Positions 33,308 through 42,975 of a stretch of DNA of 64,000 nt are shown here, piece by piece; the first letter of the stretch is position 1, and every line of letters starts with the position of its first letter. Made by a program: the position numbers and the translations under genes. Under the pieces are notes generated by a model. That model ran no database searches and had not been told where the DNA came from. It worked only from the letters and a program-made list of their open reading frames with translations. The DNA is taken from contig NZ_CP080627.1 in assembly GCF_025917315.1 (NCBI RefSeq), positions 1,116,001 to 1,180,000 on the forward strand, in the 5' to 3' direction. This DNA is from Halomonas qaidamensis (lineage in GTDB: Bacteria; Pseudomonadota; Gammaproteobacteria; Pseudomonadales; Halomonadaceae).

Positions 33308-34462
33308 TCAGCAATGTGACTGCTTGCGTTGGTGCCAAGCGAGCCAGCAAAGCCATCCGCCATACAGAATACATAATCCAATCAGTACGCTAATTTCGCG
33401 CCCAATGCTGAGAAGCGGGGCACCCATTTGATTCATCGCTAAAAAACCTTGTATGCCAGGTTTAACTGGAATCAGTAGGGTTAGGATATCTAGCCATTTG
33501 GGTAGACTTTCGGCAGGCCAGGCAAAACCAGCGGTAAAGACAATCGGTAGTGACGAAAGAAGAACCAGCACAGTGGGCTGTTCTGGTCGCGGAAGCAGAT
33601 AACCAAGCCAAATGGCGAATAACGTGGCGCTTATGAAAAATAGCACGCTGAAGGCGAGTAATTCACTAGGCGCAGCCGCATGGGGAACACCATAAAGCTG
33701 GAAGAAAAAGCCAAAGTAGAGCATGGCAAATAATAGGTAGATAAGCAGAAAGGTGAAGAGGCGAAGCGGCAGCGCTAATGCGAGCGATGGCGCGGTTTGC
33801 CCCAGACGCCTGCGCGCGCGATCTTTGATGGTTACGCTACCTGCGGCAATGAGTAGCGTTTGGTGCAGAATTAATACAAAGACAGCGGGCACAATGTAAT
33901 TAATGTAGCCCGACGTGGGGTTAAACGCGGGCTTAGTGATGAGCCGCATCGGCATAATTTGTCCAGGAATCTGTGCAGGACTTTCTCCCTTCATTAAGCT
34001 ACCAACGAGTTGGGTTTGCACACTGAGTGTCGTCGCGGCTGTCAGCAAGCCCTCAACCACATTGCCGTAAATTAGAAAATAGCTGGCGTCCCCAGCAAAA
34101 GAGAGGCTGGTTGGGCGTCCTAAATAAATATCACGCTCGAAACCGGAAGGAATAATTAATAGCCCATGAACAGCATCGCTGGCCAGTAAGGCTTCTGCTT
34201 CTGCCATGCTGGACGGCTGGGCGGCGACTCGAATTTGAGGGGCTGCATCTGCCATGCGGATAAGTTGCCGGGCCAGATGAGTGTGATCATGATTCACCAC
34301 CGCCACTGCTTGTTCTCCCGGCACGCTCTTATGATAGGGAAGAGGGTAAAGAACGGCATAAAATAGTAAGCCGCCGACAATTACGAGCAGCACGGCCCGA
34401 TCAGCAAATATATTCGCAATCTCTACCTGCCACGCTTGCCAACATCGTTGCCAGGCATTCAT
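33308..34462 (-). CDS. ABC-2 type permease, YhhJ/YbhR-like (exporter subunit 2)
   Basis: A 384-residue membrane protein of the ABC-2 membrane_3 type. One N-terminal helix (VLLVIVGGLLFYAVLY) is followed by a large periplasmic domain (residues about 45-170) and then a five-helix core beginning YINYIVPAVFVLILHQ. Its start overlaps the end of the other permease gene as ATGA. It is the last gene of a four-gene export operon. No ATPase is present, so the energy source is unclear. Confidence 0.9.
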   Translation of the reverse strand: MNAWQRCWQAWQVEIANIFADRAVLLVIVGGLLFYAVLYPLPYHKSVPGEQAVAVVNHDHTHLARQLIRMADAAPQIRVAAQPSSMAEAEALLASDAVHGLLIIPSGFERDIYLGRPTSLSFAGDASYFLIYGNVVEGLLTAATTLSVQTQLVGSLMKGESPAQIPGQIMPMRLITKPAFNPTSGYINYIVPAVFVLILHQTLLIAAGSVTIKDRARRRLGQTAPSLALALPLRLFTFLLIYLLFAMLYFGFFFQLYGVPHAAAPSELLAFSVLFFISATLFAIWLGYLLPRPEQPTVLVLLSSLPIVFTAGFAWPAESLPKWLDILTLLIPVKPGIQGFLAMNQMGAPLLSIGREISVLIGLCILYGGWLCWLAWHQRKQSHC

Positions 34463-35607
34463 GAGGACACCTGTTCAGCAGGGTTGATGTTTAATTGTTT
34501 TGGCAAGGCATGAATGGCGAAGGGTAAAGGCAGCAGGAACAGCAGCAATATTAATAAGGGCGGTAGCAGAGTAGCCAGCGGTGCCCCATGGTCAGCCACC
34601 GCTACCTGGAGTTCAATATAGTGAGTGGAGGGCATTAAGTTGCCCCAGGTTCGCGCCAGTATATTCATATCGCCTCTTGGGAAAGTAATTCCCATAAAGG
34701 CAAAGGCTGGTGCTAGATAAGCAGCACATAAGCTTAGCGCGCGGATTTTGTTAGCAACGGTAGCTAGAATCAACGTCGCCATACTTTGAACGGCAATTAC
34801 CATTAGCGCCATACCAACCATTAGCCAAGCCACGCTGCCCTCTGGTGACCAGCCAAGAAAATAGTAAAACATGCCAAGCAGGATGACGCCTTGCAGCCAT
34901 AGCAGCAGCGAAATGGGTGTTAGTAGTTGCCAGAGTGAAACACTTCTGGCGGAGAAAGTGGTGGGTAGCGGCGCTTTTTCGAGCCGCCAGCAAAGCGTCA
35001 GCAGCGTTGCAACGACGATTACAATTTGCCATAGGGCGGGTGTGATTGTTGTCACCAAGAAACGCGCATAGCTCATTCCCGCGTTATAAAGGGAGGTGAT
35101 TTGTGGCCGCACAGGGGCCGCCGCTGCTACTGCTTGTGGTAATGCATAGCCTTGACCAAGCCGTAATACAACGCCCGCTTCGGCGGCAAAACTCATGCTT
35201 GATTGGGTTAGTGCGGAGGAAATGAATTTTCCGGCTAGCAGGTATTGGCTATTGTAAAAAGCCACGGCCTCAGGGCTGAGAGAAAGACGCAAGTCGCGGC
35301 CAAAGTTACGTGGGATGATCAATAGTGCTAAGACTTCACCACGTTGTAGCGCTTCGGCCCCTTCGCTTGCCGAAGGGTAAGGGTGAAGCATATCTAATGC
35401 TGGGCTGGCATCTAAATAACGCTGCAGTGAACGAGACTCAGAGGTATGGTCTAAATCGACAACGCCTACGGGAAGTGATCGTGGAGTGCCTGTTTCAAAC
35501 ACGGCAATAAATAGCAGAGCCAGCAGAGGGGGCAGCCATCCTACCAGAGCGAGCAGCCACGGCTGGCTGCGTAGCGCCTGCCAGCCATTCAGTCTAGTCG
35601 GTTCCAT
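34459..35607 (-). CDS. ABC-2 type permease (exporter subunit 1)
   Basis: A 382-residue membrane protein with the same layout as its neighbour: one N-terminal helix, a large periplasmic domain (residues about 40-170 with SLPVGVVDLDHTSESRSLQRY), then five to six helices including ITFPRGDMNILARTWGNLMP, a usual ABC-2 motif. It overlaps the HlyD gene by 14 bp and the next permease by 4 bp. Together they would form a heterodimeric channel. Confidence 0.9.
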   Translation of the reverse strand: MEPTRLNGWQALRSQPWLLALVGWLPPLLALLFIAVFETGTPRSLPVGVVDLDHTSESRSLQRYLDASPALDMLHPYPSASEGAEALQRGEVLALLIIPRNFGRDLRLSLSPEAVAFYNSQYLLAGKFISSALTQSSMSFAAEAGVVLRLGQGYALPQAVAAAAPVRPQITSLYNAGMSYARFLVTTITPALWQIVIVVATLLTLCWRLEKAPLPTTFSARSVSLWQLLTPISLLLWLQGVILLGMFYYFLGWSPEGSVAWLMVGMALMVIAVQSMATLILATVANKIRALSLCAAYLAPAFAFMGITFPRGDMNILARTWGNLMPSTHYIELQVAVADHGAPLATLLPPLLILLLFLLPLPFAIHALPKQLNINPAEQVSS

Positions 35608-36607
35608 GCTGGCTACCTGTCAGCGCTTCCTCAGAAGGTAAATCAAGCAATACGCTCATGCCTGCCCTTAGGCCAGGTACTGGCTCAATGGGGTGCATTT
35701 CCACTTCAAACGTGCGCATATCAAAGCCACGACCGGGCACCGTGGCACGCCAAGTGGCAAAGTCGCCAAGCGCTGCGATGTGGCTGACTTTAAAGCGTGC
35801 CTGATGACCAAGAGAGGGAATATCGAGGTCGATCTCTGTACCTGGCGAAAAGTGCCGTAGCAGATCTTCACGAACATTAAACAGAGCCCATGCTTCGTCT
35901 AGGTCGGTGATCATAACCACTGGGAAGCCTTGGGGGACGAGCTCACCTGGGTTTAGTAATACATTACTGACAATGCCCTTATGAGGTGCAATTGCTAGCG
36001 AGTCCTCAAGTAGTTCAGTGATTTCATCACGTAGACTAGTCGTTATATCTTCGCCAGCGCGGCTGGCGGTACGTGCTTCTTCACGAGGGCCTGCCTCTGC
36101 TAATCTAAGCACCTCTGCGGCGGTTACCCGCGTCTGCTCCGCTACCCGTAGCAGTGTAAAAGCCTCATCAAGCCGTTGACGGGCCACAACGCCTTGTTCG
36201 GCTAATACGCGGGTACGTTCATAGGTGGTTCTTGCCATGGTCTCAGCCGCCTGAGCTTTCTGAAATTCGCTGCGTGCTGCGGCTATTTTCTCCTCACGGG
36301 TGCCGCCTTCAACCGCCTGCGCCAGTGAGCGGCTAATCGTATCGAGTGCATCGACTTGCGTCAGTTTAGCTTCAAGTTCAGGACTGTCGATTCGAAATAC
36401 GACATCTCCGGCATTTACACTATCACCGCGGCGAAACTCAATTTCGGCAAGCCGTCCTGGGACTTTTGAAGACACCATATATTGTCGGGCTTCTATCTGG
36501 CCCTGTAGGCGAAGAGGAGGCGTGCTATAGGTGCGCCAGAAAACAACAGATACTGCGATGGCGACCCCTGCCAATATGGCCAGGATGAGAAATCTGCGCG
36601 TGGTCAC
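35594..36607 (-). CDS. HlyD-family membrane fusion protein
   Basis: A 337-residue periplasmic adaptor with an N-terminal anchor helix (FLILAILAGVAIAVSVVFW). It has a lipoyl-like half motif (LQGQIEARQYMVSSKVPGRL), a coiled-coil hairpin (residues about 75-185) and a second lipoyl half (APHKGIVSNVLLNPGELV). It links inner-membrane permeases to the TolC-like pore. Its start overlaps the end of the tolC-like gene by 4 bp. Confidence 0.93.
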   Translation of the reverse strand: MTTRRFLILAILAGVAIAVSVVFWRTYSTPPLRLQGQIEARQYMVSSKVPGRLAEIEFRRGDSVNAGDVVFRIDSPELEAKLTQVDALDTISRSLAQAVEGGTREEKIAAARSEFQKAQAAETMARTTYERTRVLAEQGVVARQRLDEAFTLLRVAEQTRVTAAEVLRLAEAGPREEARTASRAGEDITTSLRDEITELLEDSLAIAPHKGIVSNVLLNPGELVPQGFPVVMITDLDEAWALFNVREDLLRHFSPGTEIDLDIPSLGHQARFKVSHIAALGDFATWRATVPGRGFDMRTFEVEMHPIEPVPGLRAGMSVLLDLPSEEALTGSQHGTD

Positions 36608-38040
36608 GGGATGGGGTCCCCTTCGCTAAGATAAGCAAATAGTGATTCTTGCTGACCTGTAATACTGAGTAATTGGGCAAACGACATGACGAACCGGAAA
36701 GCGGCAGCATCACGGCGCGTATGGGTCGTGGATAGAAAGGTTTGGGCATCAATCACATCAAGCGCTCGCCCAATTCCTTCTGAGAAAGCCAGCGTTTGCA
36801 GGCGTAGGCTCTCTTCTGCCAGCGCCACTGTACTTGCGAGGTCGCTATACTCTTCAAGCGCTTGATTGGCATCGCGATACTGCTGGTCAAGCAATAGCTC
36901 TAGCTTGCGGGAAGCGGCCTGCTGGCGATACCGTAATTCCGATACTGTGCTCACCGCTGCCTGTACCTTGCCACTCCGTCCGCTGCGATCTACCAGTGGC
37001 ATACTGACACCAACGCCAACCAACCAGTCGGGTGTGAGATCGCTAGCTAACGAGTCATCTTCATAGAGGTTGTAACTGCCAAACATGAAGACATTCGGAT
37101 GGTAAAGCCCACGGCTTGCATCAACGACGCTTTCCGCCTGAGCCTGTTTATTTGCTAATAATCTAAGGACAGGGTGGTCGGCTAGCCCTGGTTGAAAATG
37201 CCCAATCGGTGGCAGCGATGCGAGCGTAAACAGGGGAGATGTAGGCGTAGGGCCTGATGAATGACCGCCAGACCCTGGCGCATTGGAAGGCGTATAGTGA
37301 ACCAAAGAGGCTAATGCTTGTTGGGCGCTATCACGCTGCTCGCGGATGGCGCGCGTAGTGATACGTGAACGGTCATAGGCTGCTTCAGCGGCTAAGCGCT
37401 CCACCCGCGCAATTTGATATTGGTCTTCAAGCGCTTGGGCAGAGTGGTAATGGTGGGCAAGGGTGTTTTCAGCTTGTTGTTGAGTAGTAAGCGCTCGCTC
37501 AGCCATTACTAGCCCGTAATAAGCGGTTACTAAATCCATAAAACGGGCTCGGTAAACGTCTTCAAGCAGTAGCGATGCTGCCCTCTCTTCTAATGTTAAT
37601 AGTTCCCGTGCAGAGCTGATTTTTCCACCTGTATAGAGCGGCCAAAACATCGCTAACGAGCTTCGGGCAACGTTGCGGTTAGTGACCGGTGTACGAAAGG
37701 CATTAGGGCCGCCAATAAGATCGACTAATCGCTGGCCTGGCAGGGAGTCAGCGACGCTACTAAGCGGGTTGAGAGCAAGTGCATCCACTTCAATTGGGTT
37801 ATCTAGGTGGGTATAAGAGCCAATTAGATCTATTTGAGGGAGTAGTAAATTATTGCGGTTAGAAAGAAGCGCAACCGCGCGCTGCTGGGCAGCTTGGCCT
37901 GCTGCAACGTCATCGTCTTGGCTGCGGAGTTGTTGCCAAGCATCTTCCAGAGCTAGTGGCTGCGCGTGAACGTGCTGGCTAGGTAACGCTATGGCTACCA
38001 TAAGTAATGATGCCCATAAAAACATGCTTGAGCTTTTCAC
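36604..38040 (-). CDS. TolC family outer-membrane efflux protein
   Basis: A 478-residue outer-membrane efflux protein. Signal peptide MFLWASLLMVAIALPSQHVHA. Two OEP repeats are visible, at residues about 30-240 and 270-465, made of long helices rich in Ala, Glu and Gln. GTG start with AGGTGGT upstream. It is the first gene of the export operon; an AT-rich promoter region lies upstream with a TATAAT at 38063-38068 on the minus strand. Export cargo unknown; xenobiotics or envelope lipids are possible. Confidence 0.92.
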   Translation of the reverse strand: MKSSSMFLWASLLMVAIALPSQHVHAQPLALEDAWQQLRSQDDDVAAGQAAQQRAVALLSNRNNLLLPQIDLIGSYTHLDNPIEVDALALNPLSSVADSLPGQRLVDLIGGPNAFRTPVTNRNVARSSLAMFWPLYTGGKISSARELLTLEERAASLLLEDVYRARFMDLVTAYYGLVMAERALTTQQQAENTLAHHYHSAQALEDQYQIARVERLAAEAAYDRSRITTRAIREQRDSAQQALASLVHYTPSNAPGSGGHSSGPTPTSPLFTLASLPPIGHFQPGLADHPVLRLLANKQAQAESVVDASRGLYHPNVFMFGSYNLYEDDSLASDLTPDWLVGVGVSMPLVDRSGRSGKVQAAVSTVSELRYRQQAASRKLELLLDQQYRDANQALEEYSDLASTVALAEESLRLQTLAFSEGIGRALDVIDAQTFLSTTHTRRDAAAFRFVMSFAQLLSITGQQESLFAYLSEGDPIP

Positions 38041-38334
38041 AACTCACCACCTCTTTTTATTTATTATAAGGGTTAAACCATAGTTTAGGTGTTAAGTGCA
38101 ATAAGCCAAAAATGGTTTGTAGATAATTTATTGGGTGGGTGGTTCGTTGTGCCGGCTTTGGAATAATCGTTTTTATATTAGCGAGCTAAATTTTATTGCG
38201 GTTTTTCGATAAAGAGACTGTTATGTAATTGCTCGTTAATCAGTTTGGTATATATTAATCACTGCTAACTGATGGTAAGTCGACTTAGAGTAATAAAGTT
38301 GCTTGTCCTTTTACTGTTAACCGAGGCTATAGCC

Positions 38335-39816
38335 ATGCCACCTAACGCTCGTTCTTTATTTTCGCCGATGCTGACAGAGCCTCATACGCATCATAGTCAT
38401 GGTGCTTGTTGCTGTGGGTCTCCGATTTTACAACGCTTCCATGAACGCGTTATGGCAGAAATAACCCGTCGACAAATGATTGGAGGAACGGCGGCGGTGA
38501 TGGCTCTATTTGCAGGACTGCATGTGCCCTTTGCTGTTGGGCAGCAGCCGAAAGCGCATGATGGGCCGTTACTATTAACGAATTTAAGGCTATTCGATGG
38601 GAGCGGTGGCCCACTGCGTGATGGTGTATCAATCAGAGTAGAAAGTGGCCGTATCGACGCTATTCTTGATGGCAGTGGCGAGATAGAAGGTGTTGATGTC
38701 ATTGATTGTGGCGGTCGTGTACTGATGCCTGGTTTGATTGATGCCCATTGGCACACCACCTTAGCGGCTATCTCCCAAATGGAAGCCATGACCGCTGATA
38801 TTGGCTACGTGCATTTGGTGGCAGCACGGGAAGCAGAGCGAACCTTAATGCGTGGTGTTACCTCAGTTAGGGACGTGGGTGGGCCATCGTTTGCGTTAAA
38901 GCGTGCTATTGATGAAGGCATTGTTAACGGCCCTAGAGTGTTTCCCGCAGGCGCAATGATTTCCCAGACGTCGGGACATGGTGACTTCAGAATGCGTCAC
39001 GACATTCCACGGGGCAGCACAACACCGCTAAGTGAAGCAGAGCGTCAGGGGGTTGCAGTGATTGCGGATGGCGAAGCTGAAGTGCTCAGACGCACACGTG
39101 AGCAGCTAATGCTAGGTGCTTCACAGATCAAACTGATGGCGGGTGGAGGCGTAGCGTCGCTTTATGATCCTTTAGATAGCACCCAATTTACGGAGCGAGA
39201 ATTACGCGCCGCGGTCGAGGCTGCTGATGATTGGGGCACTTATGTGATGGTGCATGTCTATACGCCGCGAGGTATACAGCGCGCTTTGCGGGCTGGTGTT
39301 AAGTCTATTGAGCATGGCCAATTGGCTGATGAAGAATCGGTAAGAATGATGGCTGGGGAGGGCGCGTGGTGGAGCCTACAGCCTTTCCTGCAAGATGAAG
39401 ATGCCAACGTTTATCCTGATGCGGCACGTCGAGAATCTCAGCGCCAAGTGGCTGAAGGTACTGTTCGCGCCTACGAAATGGCACAGCGGTTTAATGTGAA
39501 AACTGCCTGGGGCACTGACATACTCTTTAGCCCTAAAAACACCCCGAACCAACTTCGGCATTTGGCAAAGTTAACGCGCTTTTATGATCCGCTAACAGTG
39601 CTGGCAATGGCAACGGGACATAACGGTGATTTATTGTCACTTTCAGGACCGCGTAATCCCTATCCTGGTGTTCTTGGGCGCATTGAGCCAGGAGCCCTAG
39701 CTGACCTCCTAGTCGTAGATGGTGATCCAAGCAGTGACCTTGACTTTCTGAATGATCCAGAGAGCAACTTGCGTATGATTATGAAAGGTGGTCGTGTTTA
39801 TAAGGATCAGCTATAA
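38335..39816 (+). CDS. Amidohydrolase family protein with Tat-like signal and His/Cys-rich N-terminus
   Basis: A 493-residue metal-dependent hydrolase of the imidazolonepropionase-like amidohydrolase group. Metal ligands are DAHWH (His138, His140), a Lys in QIKLMAGGG, His in VHVYT and IEHGQ, and Asp in GTDILF. The N-terminus carries ITRRQMIGGTAAVMALFAG, a twin-arginine signal. Before it lies HTHHSHGACCCGSP (residues 17-30), a striking His/Cys cluster. ATG 38335 is eight bases after GAGG. Substrate unknown; periplasmic or membrane-bound location predicted. Confidence 0.85.
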   Translation: MPPNARSLFSPMLTEPHTHHSHGACCCGSPILQRFHERVMAEITRRQMIGGTAAVMALFAGLHVPFAVGQQPKAHDGPLLLTNLRLFDGSGGPLRDGVSIRVESGRIDAILDGSGEIEGVDVIDCGGRVLMPGLIDAHWHTTLAAISQMEAMTADIGYVHLVAAREAERTLMRGVTSVRDVGGPSFALKRAIDEGIVNGPRVFPAGAMISQTSGHGDFRMRHDIPRGSTTPLSEAERQGVAVIADGEAEVLRRTREQLMLGASQIKLMAGGGVASLYDPLDSTQFTERELRAAVEAADDWGTYVMVHVYTPRGIQRALRAGVKSIEHGQLADEESVRMMAGEGAWWSLQPFLQDEDANVYPDAARRESQRQVAEGTVRAYEMAQRFNVKTAWGTDILFSPKNTPNQLRHLAKLTRFYDPLTVLAMATGHNGDLLSLSGPRNPYPGVLGRIEPGALADLLVVDGDPSSDLDFLNDPESNLRMIMKGGRVYKDQL

Positions 39817-39855
39817 AAACACCATAGATAATACTTAAAACTTCTGCTTTCTGTT

Positions 39856-39934
39856 GGAGGAAACTTTAGCTCGCGATAATTTTACTGATGAGTAAGGGCG
39901 GCTATGTCGACATCGCTTGCTAAAAGCTTCCTCC
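39856..39934. repeat. Imperfect inverted repeat between convergent amidohydrolase and lnt
   Basis: GGAGGAAACTTTAGC (39856-39870) pairs with GCTAAAAGCTTCCTCC (39919-39934) apart from a one-base indel and a mismatch. The spacer is 48 bases. No T-run follows. It could be a weak bidirectional transcription end or a decayed mobile-element end. Confidence 0.55.
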
Positions 39935-39940
39935 TTGTCT

Positions 39941-41398
39941 TTAACGCCTGCGTATCAAGCCCGGTAACAGTAGTAGGCCAGCGAATAGCCACGCAGGCCA
40001 GCTGCCAGTGCGGTTAAACGGTGTTAGCCCTTCCATGGCGTAAAATTCGCCAATGAGGTAGGTGGTTTCAAATTGCGCTGCGCTATCTACTAGCTCGCCA
40101 CGAGGATTAATAATCGCGGTAATGCCGTTACTGGTAGCGCGCACAACATAGCGACCATTCTCTAGCGCGCGCAGACGGGCCATTTGCAAGTGTTGATGAG
40201 GGCCAATGGACGCGCCAAACCAAGTGTCATTAGATACCGTCACAATCACGTCGCTGTCTGCTGCGCGGCGTGCCACCAACTGTGGGTAGATAATCTCATA
40301 ACAAATAGCGTTGCCAATCGTGACGCCAGCTGCCTGCATTGGCGTTTGTTCGGAGGCGCCTTTAGAAAAACTCGACATCGGTAGATCGAAGAAGTCGATA
40401 GCGCCACGCAACACGCTTTCAAGCGGCAGGTATTCACCAAACGGCACTAGGTGCTCTTTTTGGTAGCTGCCCTCGACGTTGCCAACACCAATTACGCTAT
40501 TGAAATAACGGTCGTCTTCATCAAGTTGGACAATGCCGGTTAATAGCGCGGTGCTGGGCGGTAAGCTGGCTTGTACGCGTTCCAACACCGGGCGAGCTTG
40601 GTTATCTATCATTGGCAGAGCGGTTTCGGGCCATAAAATAAGATCTGCCTCATCAGCGACGCGGCGGGTTAAATCGCTGTATGTATTTGCTGCTACGCGC
40701 TGGCCTTCAGGGGTCCACTTTAATAGCTGGGGCAAATTACCTTGAAGTAGCGCAACGCGGGTAGGCTCGCGCGCTGGCGTTGTCCAAAGTGTTGGCAGTG
40801 CCAAAGGGAGCAGCCAAATGACGGCTAATGGTAGTGCTGCCCACCATTGGCGTCGTAGCAGTTCAGCGCCTAAGGTGCCAGTGAGCACGACCAGTAGAGA
40901 AAGCAGGTAAACGCCGCCTACTGGTGCCCAGTTGGCGAGTGGCGAGTCAACATAGCTGGAACCGACCAGCAGCCAAGGAAAGCCGGTAAACAGGTAAGTG
41001 CGCAGCACTTCGCCCAGCACCCAAGCACCCACGAAGGTGAGAAAGGCCAAGCGCGGGCTACAAAAACGTCGATAAAGCCAAAAAGTGCCAGCGAAAAAGA
41101 GCGCCAATACCGTGACAAACAGAGCGGTGAGGAAGACAGCGAGAGGAACACCAGTGTAGCCATAATCATGGATGGATACATATACCCAAGATGTGCCGCT
41201 GGCGAATAGCGCTATGCCGTATAGCCAGCCTTTTAGCGCCGCTTGCGAAGGAGTTAATGAATGCAAACCAGCATAAAGAAGCCCGATGGCGACTGGGCCT
41301 AGCCACCATAATTCAAATGGTGAAGCGGTAAGCGTGGTAAAACCGCCGGCTACGAGTGCAGCCAGCAGTTGAAGTGCAAAGGTGGGCGTCAACCCCAT
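39941..41398 (-). CDS. lnt: Apolipoprotein N-acyltransferase Lnt
   Basis: A 485-residue inner-membrane enzyme that adds the third acyl chain to bacterial lipoproteins. About six helices lie in residues 1-210, followed by a periplasmic nitrilase domain with the Glu-Lys-Cys triad in LWPETALP, KEHLVPFGEY and GNAICYEIIYP. A final helix ends in RR. Last gene of the miaB-ybeZ-ybeY-corC-lnt block. Confidence 0.96.
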   Translation of the reverse strand: MGLTPTFALQLLAALVAGGFTTLTASPFELWWLGPVAIGLLYAGLHSLTPSQAALKGWLYGIALFASGTSWVYVSIHDYGYTGVPLAVFLTALFVTVLALFFAGTFWLYRRFCSPRLAFLTFVGAWVLGEVLRTYLFTGFPWLLVGSSYVDSPLANWAPVGGVYLLSLLVVLTGTLGAELLRRQWWAALPLAVIWLLPLALPTLWTTPAREPTRVALLQGNLPQLLKWTPEGQRVAANTYSDLTRRVADEADLILWPETALPMIDNQARPVLERVQASLPPSTALLTGIVQLDEDDRYFNSVIGVGNVEGSYQKEHLVPFGEYLPLESVLRGAIDFFDLPMSSFSKGASEQTPMQAAGVTIGNAICYEIIYPQLVARRAADSDVIVTVSNDTWFGASIGPHQHLQMARLRALENGRYVVRATSNGITAIINPRGELVDSAAQFETTYLIGEFYAMEGLTPFNRTGSWPAWLFAGLLLLPGLIRRR

Positions 41399-41435
41399 GG
41401 TGATATCCTATCAGCAGGTTGAAGTAGTCAGTTGG

Positions 41436-42332
41436 CTAGCTGTCGTCGTTATCATCGCCATCGGTGGCCTTATTGCTCTCATCGTCGCGATAAGCTTCCA
41501 ACAATCGAATACGCCGATTATCAGCATTAAGGATGATGAAGCGCCAGCCACCTAAACTCGTATGTTCACCACGTCCGGGTAAGTGACCAAACTGTTGCAT
41601 CACAAGGCCGCCCACAGTATCGAATTCATCATCAGAAAATTCGGTACCGAAGCGCTCGTTGAAGTCCTCAATCGGGGTAAGAGCACGAATCGCAAAGTGG
41701 CCGTTTTCCAGCGTGCGAATATCGTCCTCTTCATCGGTATCATGTTCATCTTCGATATCCCCAACAATCTGTTCCAGAATATCTTCAATGGTAATAATAC
41801 CGGCTGTGCCGCCGTACTCATCTACCACAATTGCCATGTGGTTATGGGTATCACGGAACTCCTTCAGCAAGCTGTTTAAGCGTTTGGACTCTGGAATAAA
41901 CATTGCTGGACGCAGTACGTCTTCTAGCTTAAAGGCATCGCGGCTTTCTTGCGTTTGCGAGAGCAGGGGGAGCAGGTCTTTAACAAGTAGGATGCCTTTT
42001 ACATCGTCAAGGTTTTCGCCAATGACCGGGTAGCGGGAGTGCCCTGTTTCCTGAATTAATGGCAGGTAGCCATCGCTGGTTTGATCAAGGGTAATGGCTG
42101 AGACTTGTGAACGTGGGATCAATATTTCACGCACCTGTTGGTCACTGATTTCAAGCGCACCTTCGATAATCATAATGGCGTCTTGATCGAGCTTCAGTTT
42201 CCCTGCGGTGTGGCGTAAAAATGTCATCAGCTCATCGCGCGAGCTAGGTTCGTCACTGTCTCCGGAAAGGGCGCCAAAGAGTTTCTCGAGCCAGGATTTT
42301 TGATTTGAGTTGCTCGATCGGTCTTCGCTCAT
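41436..42332 (-). CDS. corC: HlyC/CorC family CBS-domain protein
   Basis: A 298-residue cytosolic protein. An N-terminal acidic segment precedes DIEISDQQVREILIPRSQVSAI-type sequence, then two CBS domains at residues about 70-195 and a C-terminal CorC_HlyC transporter-associated domain (GHFAIRALTPIEDFNERF, RLLEAYRDDE). The family is linked to magnesium and cobalt efflux and to lipoprotein biogenesis through lnt. A 181-bp gap separates it from ybeY. Confidence 0.94.
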   Translation of the reverse strand: MSEDRSSNSNQKSWLEKLFGALSGDSDEPSSRDELMTFLRHTAGKLKLDQDAIMIIEGALEISDQQVREILIPRSQVSAITLDQTSDGYLPLIQETGHSRYPVIGENLDDVKGILLVKDLLPLLSQTQESRDAFKLEDVLRPAMFIPESKRLNSLLKEFRDTHNHMAIVVDEYGGTAGIITIEDILEQIVGDIEDEHDTDEEDDIRTLENGHFAIRALTPIEDFNERFGTEFSDDEFDTVGGLVMQQFGHLPGRGEHTSLGGWRFIILNADNRRIRLLEAYRDDESNKATDGDDNDDS

Positions 42333-42513
42333 TGCGTCTAATCTCTCTATTACGTGCGAACAGTTATATGCAAATCGTTGTGTGCAAACAGTACGTCAAT
42401 GCAGCACTTAAAAATAGCTATGTGAAGATGGCAGCGACTAAACAGTCTGTCGTTTTATCACTGAGTGAAGGGTTACACCACCCTAAAAGCAATTTATCGG
42501 CCAGGGTAACAGC

Positions 42514-42975
42514 TTACTCATGATAAGGATCAGGAATATCGAGAGTAGCTAGAAGCTCACGCTCTAATTGCTCCATTTCTTCTGCTTCCTGCTCTTCAAT
42601 ATGGTCATAGCCCATTAAGTGCAGCGTGCCGTGTACCACCATGTGCGCGTAATGATGTTCAATAGGCTTCTGCTGCTCGCTGGCCTCATGGGCAACAACG
42701 GCATGGCAAATAATCAAGTCGCCCAGTAATGGTAAAGAGACACCGGGTGGGTTCTCAAAAGGAAATGAGAGCACGTTGGTTGATTTATCTTTACCACGGT
42801 AATCTCTGTTGAGAGCTTGGCTTTCTGCTTCATCCACAAAGCGAATTGTCAGTTCTAGACGCTCGTCATCAGGATGTCGTGAAAAGACACAGCCCACCCA
42901 GTGGGTGAGCTGTTCTAAGGAAGGAAGTAGCGGTTCGTTGATGGCCGCCTGGCGATCAATCACGATGTCACTCAT
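42514..42975 (-). CDS. ybeY: Endoribonuclease YbeY
   Basis: A 153-residue zinc metalloendoribonuclease for rRNA maturation and quality control. The zinc motif is [15 protein letters not shown], with three His. [18 protein letters not shown] precedes it. The start overlaps the ybeZ stop by 4 bp, as is standard, and the proteins are known to work together. Confidence 0.97.
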   Translation of the reverse strand: MSDIVIDRQAAINEPLLPSLEQLTHWVGCVFSRHPDDERLELTIRFVDEAESQALNRDYRGKDKSTNVLSFPFENPPGVSLPLLGDLIICHAVVAHEASEQQKPIEHHYAHMVVHGTLHLMGYDHIEEQEAEEMEQLERELLATLDIPDPYHE

